From: Bacteroidia bacterium
GTDB taxonomy: Bacteria > Bacteroidota > Bacteroidia > B-17B0 > Aurantibacillaceae
Assembly (NCBI GenBank): GCA_021740825.1
Contig: JAIOZA010000015.1
Location: 1 to 64,000 of the forward strand
DNA length: 64,000 nucleotides
Reading direction: 5' to 3'
The notes beneath the pieces are model-generated. The model searched no databases. It was not told the DNA's origin and worked only from the letters and a program-made list of their open reading frames with translations. Shown here in pieces: positions 34,635 to 43,184 of this stretch. Within the stretch, counting starts at the first letter, position 1. Each line of letters opens with the position of its first letter. A program made the position numbers and the translations under genes.

Positions 34635-35243
34635 ATGATGTTGTTTAGTGATACCTATTTAACAATCGAAAAAAAATCAGAAACTCTTTATAAAGATAAA
34701 GGCAGTAAATTTTTAGCCTTCGCTTTTCCAGTTGAAAATGATACTCAAATTAAAGATGCTCTGCTGCAATTAAAGAAAGAGCATCCCAGTGCCAATCATC
34801 ATTGTTATGCGTATCGTTTAGGCGCGGATAAATTAAATTTCAGAGCCAATGATGATGGTGAGCCAAGTAATACAGCCGGTAAGCCAATTCTTGGTCAAAT
34901 ACAATCAAACGACTTAACTAATGTTTTAATTGTAGTTGTTCGTTATTTTGGCGGAACCTTGTTAGGTGTAGGAGGTTTAATTCAGGCTTACAAAAATTCA
35001 GCAGCAGAAGTTATTAAGGAATCACCTATTATTGAAAAATTTATTGAATTTAATTACGCAATTCAGTTTCCTTTTGAACAATTAAATGAGGTGATGAAAT
35101 TATTAAAACAATTAGATTGTAAAATTTCAGCGCAACAATTTGATACAGATTGCGAAATATCTTTTAGTATTAGAAAAGCGAAGAGTGAGCCATGCGAAGA
35201 AAAATTGAAAAAATTGGAAGGACTTAAATTGGAATATAAATAA
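34635..35243 (+). CDS. YigZ/IMPACT (UPF0029) family protein
   Basis: 202 residues, cytosolic. Characteristic text: GSKFLAFAFPVEN, SANHHCYAYRLG, NDDGEPSNTAGKPILGQI, NVLIVVVRYFGGTLLGVGGLIQAYKNSAAEVI; then a C-terminal ferredoxin-like domain (DUF1949) from about 135. In other bacteria the family is proposed to act on RNA or as a peptide-processing regulator related to eukaryotic IMPACT, which inhibits GCN2. Last gene of the ribD-EamA-yigZ unit. Two adjacent ATG codons; the first is used here. A GC-rich palindrome follows 4 bases after the stop. Confidence 0.93.
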   Translation: MMLFSDTYLTIEKKSETLYKDKGSKFLAFAFPVENDTQIKDALLQLKKEHPSANHHCYAYRLGADKLNFRANDDGEPSNTAGKPILGQIQSNDLTNVLIVVVRYFGGTLLGVGGLIQAYKNSAAEVIKESPIIEKFIEFNYAIQFPFEQLNEVMKLLKQLDCKISAQQFDTDCEISFSIRKAKSEPCEEKLKKLEGLKLEYK

Positions 35244-35247
35244 ATTG

Positions 35248-35273
35248 TCGCACTGAGCGCAGTCGAAGTGCGA
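35248..35273. repeat. REP-like palindrome
   Basis: TCGCACT at 35248-35254 pairs with AGTGCGA at 35267-35273 around a GC-rich centre (GAGCGCAGTCGA). It is much more GC-rich than its surroundings. The sequence resembles the 'CTTCGACTGCGCTCAGTG' dispersed palindrome I know from many Bacteroidota genomes. It sits between yigZ and the aminotransferase gene and could act as a transcription terminator for yigZ or an mRNA 3'-end stabiliser. Confidence 0.6.
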
Positions 35274-35290
35274 GAAGTAAACGAATTCCT

Positions 35291-35298
35291 TATCTTTA
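35291..35298 (+). promoter_or_regulatory. Candidate -7 promoter box (TATCTTTA)
   Basis: TAnnTTTR element ending 4 bases before ATG 35303. Leaderless arrangement. Confidence 0.45.
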
Positions 35299-35302
35299 TA
35301 AC

Positions 35303-36505
35303 ATGCAAATTTCAAACAGACAACTATTTTTAAATCATATTGCTCAGGTCTCACCAAAACCAATGGATTTGGAGATAGTAAAAGCACAAGGTGTTTATTT
35401 ATACGATACTCAAAATAAGTCATACATTGATTTTATTTCTGGAATTTCGGTTAGTAATTTAGGGCATTGTCACCCAAATGTTGTAAAGGCAATTCAACAA
35501 CAAGCTGAAACATATATGCATTTAATGGTGTATGGCGAATACGTACAAGCGCCACAAATTAAATTAGCAAAAGCATTAACCGATTTATTGCCACCAAATT
35601 TAAATTCTGTTTTCTATACTAATTCAGGAACCGAAGCAACCGAAGGCGCCTTAAAATTAGCTAAACGCGTTACCCAAAAAACGGAAATAATTTGTTTTAG
35701 GGACTCTTATCATGGCAGCACACATGGTGCGCTGAGCGTTATGGGTAACGAAGAATTTAAACAAGCTTTCAGACCTTTATTACCTGATGTAAGAATACTA
35801 GAATATAATTCTATTGAAGACGTTAATCAATATATCACCTCTAAAACTGCAGCTGTTATTTTAGAACCTGTGCAAAGCGAAACAGGTTATACTATAGCAA
35901 GTAATGATTTTTTACAAGCTATCAGAAAAAAATGTGACGAGCATTGCGCATTGATGATTTTAGATGAAATTCAAAATGGATTCGGACGTAGTGGAACATT
36001 TTTTGCATTTGAGCAAACAGCTGTTGTGCCAGATATTTTATTGTTGGCAAAAGGAATGGGTGGCGGTTTGCCAATAGGTTGTTTTATTAGTTCTCAAAAA
36101 TTGCTGAATGAATTTACTCACAATCCTGTGCTAGGAAACATTAATACCTTTGGCGGAAATGCGGTTTGTTGTGCAGCTTCATTAGCTTGTTTACAAACTA
36201 TTCAATCAGAAAAACTGATGTATGATATAGAGCGCAAATCAAATTTAATTCGTTCCTTATTAATTCATCCTGCCATCAAAAACATAAAAGGAAAAGGTTT
36301 TATGCTTTCTATTGATTTTGAAGACACTGACTTGAATTTTAGAATTATTGAAACCTGCGTAAAAAATGGCTTAATTGTAGATTGGTTTTTATTTAATACT
36401 CATAGTATAAGAATAGCACCTCCTTTAATTATTACAGATGAAGAAATAAAACAAGCTTGCGAGATTATTTTAAAATCAATTGACCAAACTATTTTAGTAA
36501 AATAA
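35303..36505 (+). CDS. Class III PLP-dependent aminotransferase (ArgD/GabT-like)
   Basis: 400 residues. Pyridoxal phosphate is bound as a Schiff base by Lys250 (DILLLAKGMGGGLPIG). The cofactor-binding pair ILDEIQNGFGRSG (Asp221) and the phosphate loop NSGTEATEGALKLAKR are clear. FRDSYHGSTHGALSVMG is typical of class III enzymes. The subgroup (aspartate aminotransferase family label) includes acetylornithine, 4-aminobutyrate and other omega-amino donors; no arginine genes lie nearby, so the substrate is open. Monocistronic: preceded by a palindrome and its own promoter box, and tail to tail with the response regulator. Confidence 0.93.
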   Translation: MQISNRQLFLNHIAQVSPKPMDLEIVKAQGVYLYDTQNKSYIDFISGISVSNLGHCHPNVVKAIQQQAETYMHLMVYGEYVQAPQIKLAKALTDLLPPNLNSVFYTNSGTEATEGALKLAKRVTQKTEIICFRDSYHGSTHGALSVMGNEEFKQAFRPLLPDVRILEYNSIEDVNQYITSKTAAVILEPVQSETGYTIASNDFLQAIRKKCDEHCALMILDEIQNGFGRSGTFFAFEQTAVVPDILLLAKGMGGGLPIGCFISSQKLLNEFTHNPVLGNINTFGGNAVCCAASLACLQTIQSEKLMYDIERKSNLIRSLLIHPAIKNIKGKGFMLSIDFEDTDLNFRIIETCVKNGLIVDWFLFNTHSIRIAPPLIITDEEIKQACEIILKSIDQTILVK

Positions 36506-36524
36506 TTTTAATTACTATTGAAGT

Positions 36525-37136
36525 TTAGGGTTTAAATTTGAAGATATTAAAGAGTTGTGATTTACTATTAATTTTCAGTTTTCGATAAATTGTTTTAATA
36601 TGAAATCTAACAGTATCCAGTGATATTTCATAACGATCTGCAATCAATTTATAGCTTAAACCATCTAAAATACCTTGAACAACTTCTGTTTCGCGGGCAG
36701 ACAACATTTCATAAACATTGCTTGATTTTTGAAAAAAGCTAAATACTTTTCTTGCAATTTTCGGAGTCATGTAAGCTCCTTGATTATCAATACTACTAAA
36801 TACTTCATGAAAATTCATTACAAAACTTTGTTTATCAATATATCCAACAGCACCAGATTGAATAGCCTTAAAAATAGTATCAGTATCATCTTTGATGGAG
36901 TTTATTACAATAGAAACGTTTGGATGAATATCAAGAATTTTTTCAATAGCATCAAGACCATTCATTTCGGGCATCATAATATCTAAAAGAATAATATCGG
37001 CTTCAACAAGCTCATTTAAATAATCTACCGGATTGTTAAAAATTAATTCGCAAGAAATACCTTCTATTTGATTAACATGATCTTTTATTAAACTTGCTAA
37101 GTTTTCATCGTCTTCAATTATAATTACATTTTTCAT
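36525..37136 (-). CDS. LuxR/NarL family response regulator
   Basis: 203 residues. Receiver domain with Asp9/Asp10 acidic pocket (IIIEDDENLA), phosphoacceptor Asp52 (ILLDIMMPEMNG) and switch Lys (IDKQS). A C-terminal LuxR helix-turn-helix at about 140-198 (MLSARETEVVQGILDGLSYKLIADRYEISLDTVRFHIKTIYRKLKI, split here at EISLDTVRFHIK). ATG overlaps the kinase gene by 4 bases (ATGA), so the kinase-regulator pair is translationally coupled. A 14-bp perfect palindrome upstream of the kinase gene could be its binding site. Confidence 0.95.
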   Translation of the reverse strand: MKNVIIIEDDENLASLIKDHVNQIEGISCELIFNNPVDYLNELVEADIILLDIMMPEMNGLDAIEKILDIHPNVSIVINSIKDDTDTIFKAIQSGAVGYIDKQSFVMNFHEVFSSIDNQGAYMTPKIARKVFSFFQKSSNVYEMLSARETEVVQGILDGLSYKLIADRYEISLDTVRFHIKTIYRKLKINSKSQLFNIFKFKP

Positions 37137-40033
37137 TTTACAGGAATTTTTATTTGAATTGCTAAGCCATTTTTGTTATTATTTATATAAAATAAACACT
37201 GACCATTATTACGTTTTACTCTCTTTTTTATATTTTTAATTCCATTCCCTTTGTTTAATAGCTCGTCTAAATTACTAACAATACCATCATCTTTCAAATC
37301 TAAATACAACATTTTATTTTCAGATTTAATCTCAATAAAAAATAAATTACATTTAGAATATTTAATACTATTATTTACTATTTCGTATATACATAGTTTT
37401 ATATCTCTATACAATTCACTAGATAGTGTTAAGTTTTTATTGCTTTCAAAATCAATATTAAATTTAATAGTAGTAGTGTGAAATGAACTAAATAAAAACT
37501 CACGTATTTCGTCTTGTAAATTTACTAAATTAAATTTTTGTCGCGACATGGAATCAATAAATACTCTTAAACTATATAATGCTTCGTTTAATCCGGATTT
37601 TAATACTTCTCTATCGGTATCCAATTGCTTTTTACTTTGAATCATCAATGAAAGTCTCGTTAAAATAGTTCCTGCTTCATCATGCAAATCCATAGCGATG
37701 CGAGATTTTGTTTCGTTTTCTATTTCTGACGATCTTGCATAAAAATAAATAACAACGATAATTAAAATAAAGAAAATAAACCACCTGATAAGATATGCAA
37801 TAGGACGCTTTGTATAATCAACAAAAGCTGTTACATGATACGTTTTTACTTTTGAAATTTGACCATAGGGATCAATCATTCTTACATTAAGTGTATAATC
37901 GCCATAAGGTAAATTTGATAAACGAATTACTCTCTTACTTTCAAGCGAAATCCATTTATCATTATTGAGTTGATATTCAAATTTATAACTCCAGCTATCT
38001 ATGTTATCATTATTGGCTAAAAATATGTTTAAATCTTCTTCACCCGTTTTGAACAAAAAATTGCCATCATTTTTTTCAAATTTTATAGTGTATTTATTTA
38101 AATCCTTTTGCCCTGATAACTCCACTGCCGAAATAAAAAAATCGGATGCATAAAAAATCGAGTCTAATGCCTTAACTTCTAAAACATCATAAGAATTTAA
38201 TGCGCCAAATATTATTTTATCATCACTTAATTTTATGGCTGATCTTTTGCTGTACTCAGAATTAGTTAATCCATGTGCTTTTGAAACGAAATTTATTTTA
38301 TTTTTTTCTAAATCAAAAACCGTGAGACCCGAAACTCTTGATGCCCAAACTTTATGATTATGATATAAAATAGAACTGAATTTTAAATTGCTATTTTCAT
38401 TTAATTTATCATAATCTTTAATTGATTTTAAAGTTGGTAAATCTCTCACAAACATGCCGTCATCCGTTGCAAGCCATAGTTGTTTTTTTTCAGGAATAAT
38501 AGCAAAATCGTTTATCTTTTTGGTAAAAGAATATTGAGTTGAAACAAACTTTATTGATTTATGATCCTTAGAAAGTATAAAACATAATAATCCTTTATTA
38601 CTTGTAACCCAAAAATACCCAGTTTGCTGATCTCGCAGTATTTTATAAGCCATGTTGCCTTTGCTTAATGGGAAACTGTCACTTGTGTTTTTTATTGGAT
38701 TGTAAATTATTATTTTTTGAAATCCACCTAATATAATTTGTGAATCATTTAACAAAGAAATATGGTCATAAATGTCGTTTTTAAATATATGGGAAGAAAT
38801 AATTTGTTCTTTTTTCTTAGTTTTGATATCGTATCTTACTAAACCATTTCCCTCAGTGGTGCAGTACAGTTTAGAATTAAAAATAATTCCAGCGTTAGAA
38901 TGAACTTCGTCTGAACTAAACAACTCTAATTCATTGTTTTTATATTTTAAAATTCCGGGAAATCCTAGAAAGTAAAAAACACTATCGTTTTCCTTAACCA
39001 TCCCAGTTCTTATACGCACAAAATCATCATTAAAAAAAGAATAGTCCATTAAAGGTGTGCCAATATTAAATCTGTATATAACTTTTAATAAACCTTGATT
39101 AGTGCCAATAAAATTGCAGTTTTTACTAATTGCATAAATATTTTTAACCCTCGCATTCAGTGTTCTATCAAAAGCAACCGCAAGAAAATCTATTTTATTA
39201 AAAAAATAAGGTCTCTTAAAATTATTAATGAAGTTTGGAATTCCATTTTTATCTTCGCTATAAAAATTAACATTTCCTATATTTAATATAAGTGGGTGCG
39301 GTTTAATTTGTAAATTCTTATCAATCAAAAATACCCTGTTTCCAGAATAATAAATTAAACCATATACTGACGACACATACAATTTACCACTTATTTTAAT
39401 TTGCTCCACTTTAACTTTTTGAGTTATTTTTAAATTAAGGGGATTTATCTCAAGCAAATCTGAATTAGGAGTTTTTAAATAAATTTTATTATTATAAAAC
39501 ACAACTGTTCCTTTTTCAGCAGGTCCAAAGTTACTTTCAGAGATAAGACTATTATTTACTCTGTACTGCAAATTGCCATTTGCAAATAAAAACACAGACC
39601 TGTTTCCGGATACAGCCATGGAAAGCAAGCCATCATTAAATACTTTTGTAAATTTAAACTCAATAGGGTTGAGTTTAATTAGACCATAACGATAAGAAAT
39701 AAGATAAATATGTTCATTTGCTTTATAAAGTTCATCCACATTGTCATCTTTAAAAAACAATGAATCTGTTTTTGAAGAAAAATTTATAAAACTAAAATTG
39801 TCAAAGCGTGCTATTCCTTTTTTTGAGGCCAGCCAAATATTTTCCTTATCATCACCTACAATATCATTTATCAAATTATCAGGAAGGCCTTGTTCTACAG
39901 AATAAGTATTATAGGTTCCACTTAATTTTTGAGAGATTGATATGAATTGCAATACAAGAAAAAGACATATTATCCCATACTTAGAATAACGAGCTGCAAG
40001 CCTTGCAATACATCCTGTAAATAATTGAATCAC
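37133..40033 (-). CDS. Sensor histidine kinase with Reg_prop propellers and Y_Y_Y domain
   Basis: 966 residues. A signal anchor at the N-terminus (LFLVLQFISIS) and a large periplasmic sensor of 14-bladed type made of two-component regulator propeller repeats (about 45-660; e.g. GLPDNLINDIVGDDKENIWLASKKGIARF). Then a Y_Y_Y domain (about 665-735) and one transmembrane helix at about 747-767. The cytoplasmic HisKA_3-type dimerisation domain has phosphoacceptor His784 (MDLHDEAGT), and the ATPase domain has Asn box EIVNNSIKYSK and GNGIKNIKKRV. This type usually senses polysaccharide fragments in Bacteroidota, but no PUL genes are nearby. It is paired with the LuxR regulator. Confidence 0.93.
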   Translation of the reverse strand: MIQLFTGCIARLAARYSKYGIICLFLVLQFISISQKLSGTYNTYSVEQGLPDNLINDIVGDDKENIWLASKKGIARFDNFSFINFSSKTDSLFFKDDNVDELYKANEHIYLISYRYGLIKLNPIEFKFTKVFNDGLLSMAVSGNRSVFLFANGNLQYRVNNSLISESNFGPAEKGTVVFYNNKIYLKTPNSDLLEINPLNLKITQKVKVEQIKISGKLYVSSVYGLIYYSGNRVFLIDKNLQIKPHPLILNIGNVNFYSEDKNGIPNFINNFKRPYFFNKIDFLAVAFDRTLNARVKNIYAISKNCNFIGTNQGLLKVIYRFNIGTPLMDYSFFNDDFVRIRTGMVKENDSVFYFLGFPGILKYKNNELELFSSDEVHSNAGIIFNSKLYCTTEGNGLVRYDIKTKKKEQIISSHIFKNDIYDHISLLNDSQIILGGFQKIIIYNPIKNTSDSFPLSKGNMAYKILRDQQTGYFWVTSNKGLLCFILSKDHKSIKFVSTQYSFTKKINDFAIIPEKKQLWLATDDGMFVRDLPTLKSIKDYDKLNENSNLKFSSILYHNHKVWASRVSGLTVFDLEKNKINFVSKAHGLTNSEYSKRSAIKLSDDKIIFGALNSYDVLEVKALDSIFYASDFFISAVELSGQKDLNKYTIKFEKNDGNFLFKTGEEDLNIFLANNDNIDSWSYKFEYQLNNDKWISLESKRVIRLSNLPYGDYTLNVRMIDPYGQISKVKTYHVTAFVDYTKRPIAYLIRWFIFFILIIVVIYFYARSSEIENETKSRIAMDLHDEAGTILTRLSLMIQSKKQLDTDREVLKSGLNEALYSLRVFIDSMSRQKFNLVNLQDEIREFLFSSFHTTTIKFNIDFESNKNLTLSSELYRDIKLCIYEIVNNSIKYSKCNLFFIEIKSENKMLYLDLKDDGIVSNLDELLNKGNGIKNIKKRVKRNNGQCLFYINNNKNGLAIQIKIPVK

Positions 40034-40051
40034 ACTTATTTTGTTTATACA

Positions 40052-40065
40052 ATTCTACGTAGAAT
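40052..40065. promoter_or_regulatory. 14-bp perfect palindrome between the kinase and SiaB-like genes
   Basis: ATTCTACGTAGAAT, self-complementary over 14 bases, in the 117-base divergent region: 19 bases upstream of the kinase ATG (minus) and 86 bases upstream of ATG 40151 (plus). Its form suits a dimeric DNA-binding protein such as the LuxR regulator. Confidence 0.4.
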
Positions 40066-40150
40066 ATGTAAATAAAAAAAGTGCTAAAATACATTATTAT
40101 GTAGGCTAAATTAATTGCGCTAATCTATTTCATTTATTTACTTTGCTTAT

Positions 40151-40771
40151 ATGAGTATTCAAGGATTTGCAACAGCAAGCTACATTCAATTTCAGTATAA
40201 AGAGCACTTGGCTCAGCTAAAATTAACCGACGATGTACTTGTAAGTTATTTAGTTACTTTAAACCCAGTAACTATTTCGGAAATCGAAAATAAAATTGAA
40301 GAAAAACTAAACTACCTTCATTTGCAAAAAGCAGAAATAAAAAAAATATTTTTTACTTGTGTTGAATTAATTCAAAACCAATTTTTATACGGCATTTCGG
40401 ATGAAGTAACATCGGGAAATACTTATTTTATCATTTCAAAAAATGGTAATTGTATCAAAGTAATTACAGCAAATCTTATCCAAAACTCGCAAGTAAATTC
40501 CTTGAAAAATAAAATTGCTACCATCAATTCATTTAATGATAAGGAAAAATTAAAATCATACTACCTTAATCAGCTTGTAAATAATAAATTTGGAGAAAAA
40601 GGCGGCGCTGGTTTAGGTTTTATTACATTAGCCTTAAAAAGCATGAATTTATTACAAACTCAATTTAAACAAGTAGATGAGGATTATTCGCTATTTTTAT
40701 TAAATATTAATTTTGATGTAAAATCGAATGATGCCATTGTTTGTCCGCGCTTTGAAGGATTTAATATTTGA
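40151..40771 (+). CDS. SiaB family protein kinase-like (DUF6272)
   Basis: 206 residues with the GHKL-type layout of SiaB: an N-box-like stretch (FTCVELIQNQFLYG, with Glu and Asn) and a glycine-rich lid (KGGAGLGFITLALKS). In Pseudomonas SiaB phosphorylates the switch protein SiaC, with the phosphatase SiaA and cyclase SiaD as partners. None of these partners is seen here, so it may act on a distant SiaC/DUF1987 protein. Transcribed away from the two-component pair; a near-match promoter box (TTACTTTG, 40138-40145) lies 5 bases before ATG 40151. Confidence 0.78.
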   Translation: MSIQGFATASYIQFQYKEHLAQLKLTDDVLVSYLVTLNPVTISEIENKIEEKLNYLHLQKAEIKKIFFTCVELIQNQFLYGISDEVTSGNTYFIISKNGNCIKVITANLIQNSQVNSLKNKIATINSFNDKEKLKSYYLNQLVNNKFGEKGGAGLGFITLALKSMNLLQTQFKQVDEDYSLFLLNINFDVKSNDAIVCPRFEGFNI

Positions 40772-40847
40772 ATGTAAATCCGTCTTTAAAACAATTTATC
40801 GGTTTGAAAAAATACTTTTTTAAATCCAAATCTAATTTAAAGTAAGT

Positions 40848-42302
40848 TTACAAATCTGTAATTGCAACTAATAATTTTTCAATTTTCAATTTCATTTCTT
40901 TTGGCGAGCAATCGTAGTTGTTAAATAAAATCGAAAATGCTAATTCTTTTCCAGACTTTGTTTTTACATAACCACAATATCCGCGAGCTCTATTTATATA
41001 ACCTGTTTTGGCACGCATATTATTTTCAGCAAAAGTACCTTTGCATAAATTACTCATGCTACCGTTTTTGCCAGCAATTGGGAGCGATGCATTAAACACA
41101 GAATACATTAAACTATCTCTGTAAATTTTTGATAGGATAGTTGCTTGTACTTTTGTAGTAATTGAATTTGCTCTTGATAAGCCACTACCATCAGCCATAT
41201 GCAAACCACCCAAGTCTACTCCCCTATCTTTCCAATAATTTTCAATCGCTTTAATGCCATTTTCTGTGCTACCTTGGTTTCCTGACTTTACAGCTCCTAA
41301 AGTTTTTAATATACTTTCAGCGTAATGATTATTACTTTTTTGATTCGTATAAAACACTATTTTTTGAAGTTTCGGAGAGGTATGAGTGTACATTAATTGG
41401 GCTGCATTTTCAGAATAAGCGTTCGGATTTTCATTCATTATTAACTTTACTTCGCTATCAACTAAATTATTTTTATTTAGCTCAGTTTGCAATTGCGTTG
41501 CAAAAAACAAAGCAGGTTCGGGCATTTCAGCTTCAATTTCATACTTTTTTTTATTGGGTGGAATTGTTCCTGTTATTTTTCGGGAGTAGCCGTTTGGATC
41601 TCCATAAACAAACGCATCATCTTCGGTACCTGCAGATAAAACATGTGAATTAATTGATATTTTTTTCGAAAAATAATCCGGATAAATACTTTCAATTTCT
41701 GCAATTGTATTGTTGTTACCACTATTATAGAATATTGAAAATTTATTGTCGTGATACGAAAGTCCATTTGCCCCAGCACCAAAGTAATTGCCAATATCTG
41801 CCCAAATCCAGGTACTTGGAATTGCATTATCAAAATATGAAGCATCCGTAATGATAGATCCAGTTATTTTTTTTAATCCTTTAGTTTTTAATTTCTGAAT
41901 CATAGATGTATAAAAAACAGAGTCGTTGTAATAAAAATAAGATGAGTTAAAACTTGGGTCACCGCTTCCTTTAACAAGTAGGTTATAATTGTTGAATCCA
42001 GAAACGGAGTCTTTTTTTTGAAAGGTATAAAAGTTAGTTTTATATGTAAAATCTTTACCTAAAATCCCTAGTGCTGCCGAAGTAGTTACAATTTTTAAAG
42101 TGCTTGCGGGAATTAGGGCTACGTCTGAATTATATTCTCTAATTGTTTTACCAGTTGAAGCATCTAGTATACAAAAACCAAAAGAAGCGTGCTGTAGATC
42201 TTTATCTTTTTTGTAAAATTCCAAAATTTCATCTAACGAATTTTGGGAAACAAAAATACCTGGAGCAAAAAATAAAAATATTAAAACAATAATTTTTGTC
42301 AT
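40848..42302 (-). CDS. dacB: D-alanyl-D-alanine carboxypeptidase/endopeptidase (PBP4 type)
   Basis: Periplasmic penicillin-binding protein that trims pentapeptides and cleaves cross-links. 484 residues from ATG 42302 (MTKIIVLIFLFFAPGIFVSQ signal peptide); an earlier ATG at 42335 would add 11 residues. Class C features: SxxK at Ser67-Lys70 (LIPASTLKI), SxN in ADGSGLSRANSI, and KTG in RAKTGYINRARGYCGYV. The large inserted domains 2 and 3 between the first two motifs (residues about 100-350) are typical of DacB. It is encoded divergently from trmN6-like; no other wall genes adjoin. Confidence 0.93.
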   Translation of the reverse strand: MTKIIVLIFLFFAPGIFVSQNSLDEILEFYKKDKDLQHASFGFCILDASTGKTIREYNSDVALIPASTLKIVTTSAALGILGKDFTYKTNFYTFQKKDSVSGFNNYNLLVKGSGDPSFNSSYFYYNDSVFYTSMIQKLKTKGLKKITGSIITDASYFDNAIPSTWIWADIGNYFGAGANGLSYHDNKFSIFYNSGNNNTIAEIESIYPDYFSKKISINSHVLSAGTEDDAFVYGDPNGYSRKITGTIPPNKKKYEIEAEMPEPALFFATQLQTELNKNNLVDSEVKLIMNENPNAYSENAAQLMYTHTSPKLQKIVFYTNQKSNNHYAESILKTLGAVKSGNQGSTENGIKAIENYWKDRGVDLGGLHMADGSGLSRANSITTKVQATILSKIYRDSLMYSVFNASLPIAGKNGSMSNLCKGTFAENNMRAKTGYINRARGYCGYVKTKSGKELAFSILFNNYDCSPKEMKLKIEKLLVAITDL

Positions 42303-42408
42303 ATAGAACACTGATTTATTTGTAAAAATAATCACATAACTTAAATTAAACTTTGTACTTCCGTTTTTGTTTTTAACTTTATACTACTCAAAAAGATAAA
42401 CATGATTT

Positions 42409-43125
42409 ATGCCCAATACATCATTCGCTTTTAAACAATTTATTATTAAGCAAGACCAATGTGCTATGAAAGTTGGCACAGATGCTGTTTTGCTTGGGGC
42501 GTGGGTTGTTCCTAATGGAGCTAAACAAATTTTGGATATAGGAACTGGCACAGGAATTATTGCGTTAATGCTAGCTCAAAAAACAAAATCTACTATTAAT
42601 GCGATTGATATTGATAAAAATGCCTATTTGCAAGCCAAACAAAATGTACTAGATTCTAATTTTTCAAATCAAATTTCAGTATTGCATTACTCATTTCAAG
42701 AATATACTAAAGGTATCCTCAATAAATACGATCTAATTGTAACTAATCCACCTTATTTTGAGCAGTCTCTCAAATCTTCTGATGAGCAACGATCTCATGC
42801 GCGGCATGCCGACGTATTGCCTTTTGAAGAACTGCTTGATGGTGTTGTTAAACTGCTAGATGAACGAGGGAAGTTTTGTTTGATTTTGCCAACTACCGAA
42901 GCTGTAAAATTTAGAGCTTTAGCAGAGAAAAAAGGACTAAATCTCTCCAAATTATTGCGAGTAAAATCAAGAGTGGATAAAAACATTGAAAAGCGGCATA
43001 TTATGCAATTTGAATTTAAACCAACAGAGTTTAGCGAAGAAACAATAGCTATTGAATTAGAGGATAGACATGCCTATACGCAGGAATACAAGGAATTAAC
43101 TCAAGAATATTACCTTAATTTTTAA
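42409..43125 (+). CDS. tRNA1(Val) (adenine(37)-N6)-methyltransferase-like
   Basis: 238 residues. Class I methyltransferase with SAM motif ILDIGTGTGII (about 41-51), the N6-adenine catalytic motif NPPY at 113-116, and the YfiC/TrmN6-specific tail of the motif (FEQSLKSSDEQRSHARHADVLPFEEL). Typical opening FAFKQFIIKQDQCAMKVGTDAVLLGAW. Presumably methylates N6 of A37 in a valine tRNA. A TAACTTTA box (42374-42381) is 27 bases upstream. An ATG 7 bases upstream is out of frame and not used. Confidence 0.92.
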   Translation: MPNTSFAFKQFIIKQDQCAMKVGTDAVLLGAWVVPNGAKQILDIGTGTGIIALMLAQKTKSTINAIDIDKNAYLQAKQNVLDSNFSNQISVLHYSFQEYTKGILNKYDLIVTNPPYFEQSLKSSDEQRSHARHADVLPFEELLDGVVKLLDERGKFCLILPTTEAVKFRALAEKKGLNLSKLLRVKSRVDKNIEKRHIMQFEFKPTEFSEETIAIELEDRHAYTQEYKELTQEYYLNF

Positions 43126-43184
43126 AAAAATTATTATTTTGACTTCTTTTATTTTATTAATTTTAAACATTCTTATTTAGATCT

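Noticed and set aside
36986..37481. Open frames antisense to the regulator and kinase
   Set aside because: They follow the coding bias of the opposite strand and have no motifs; the sense genes are well supported.
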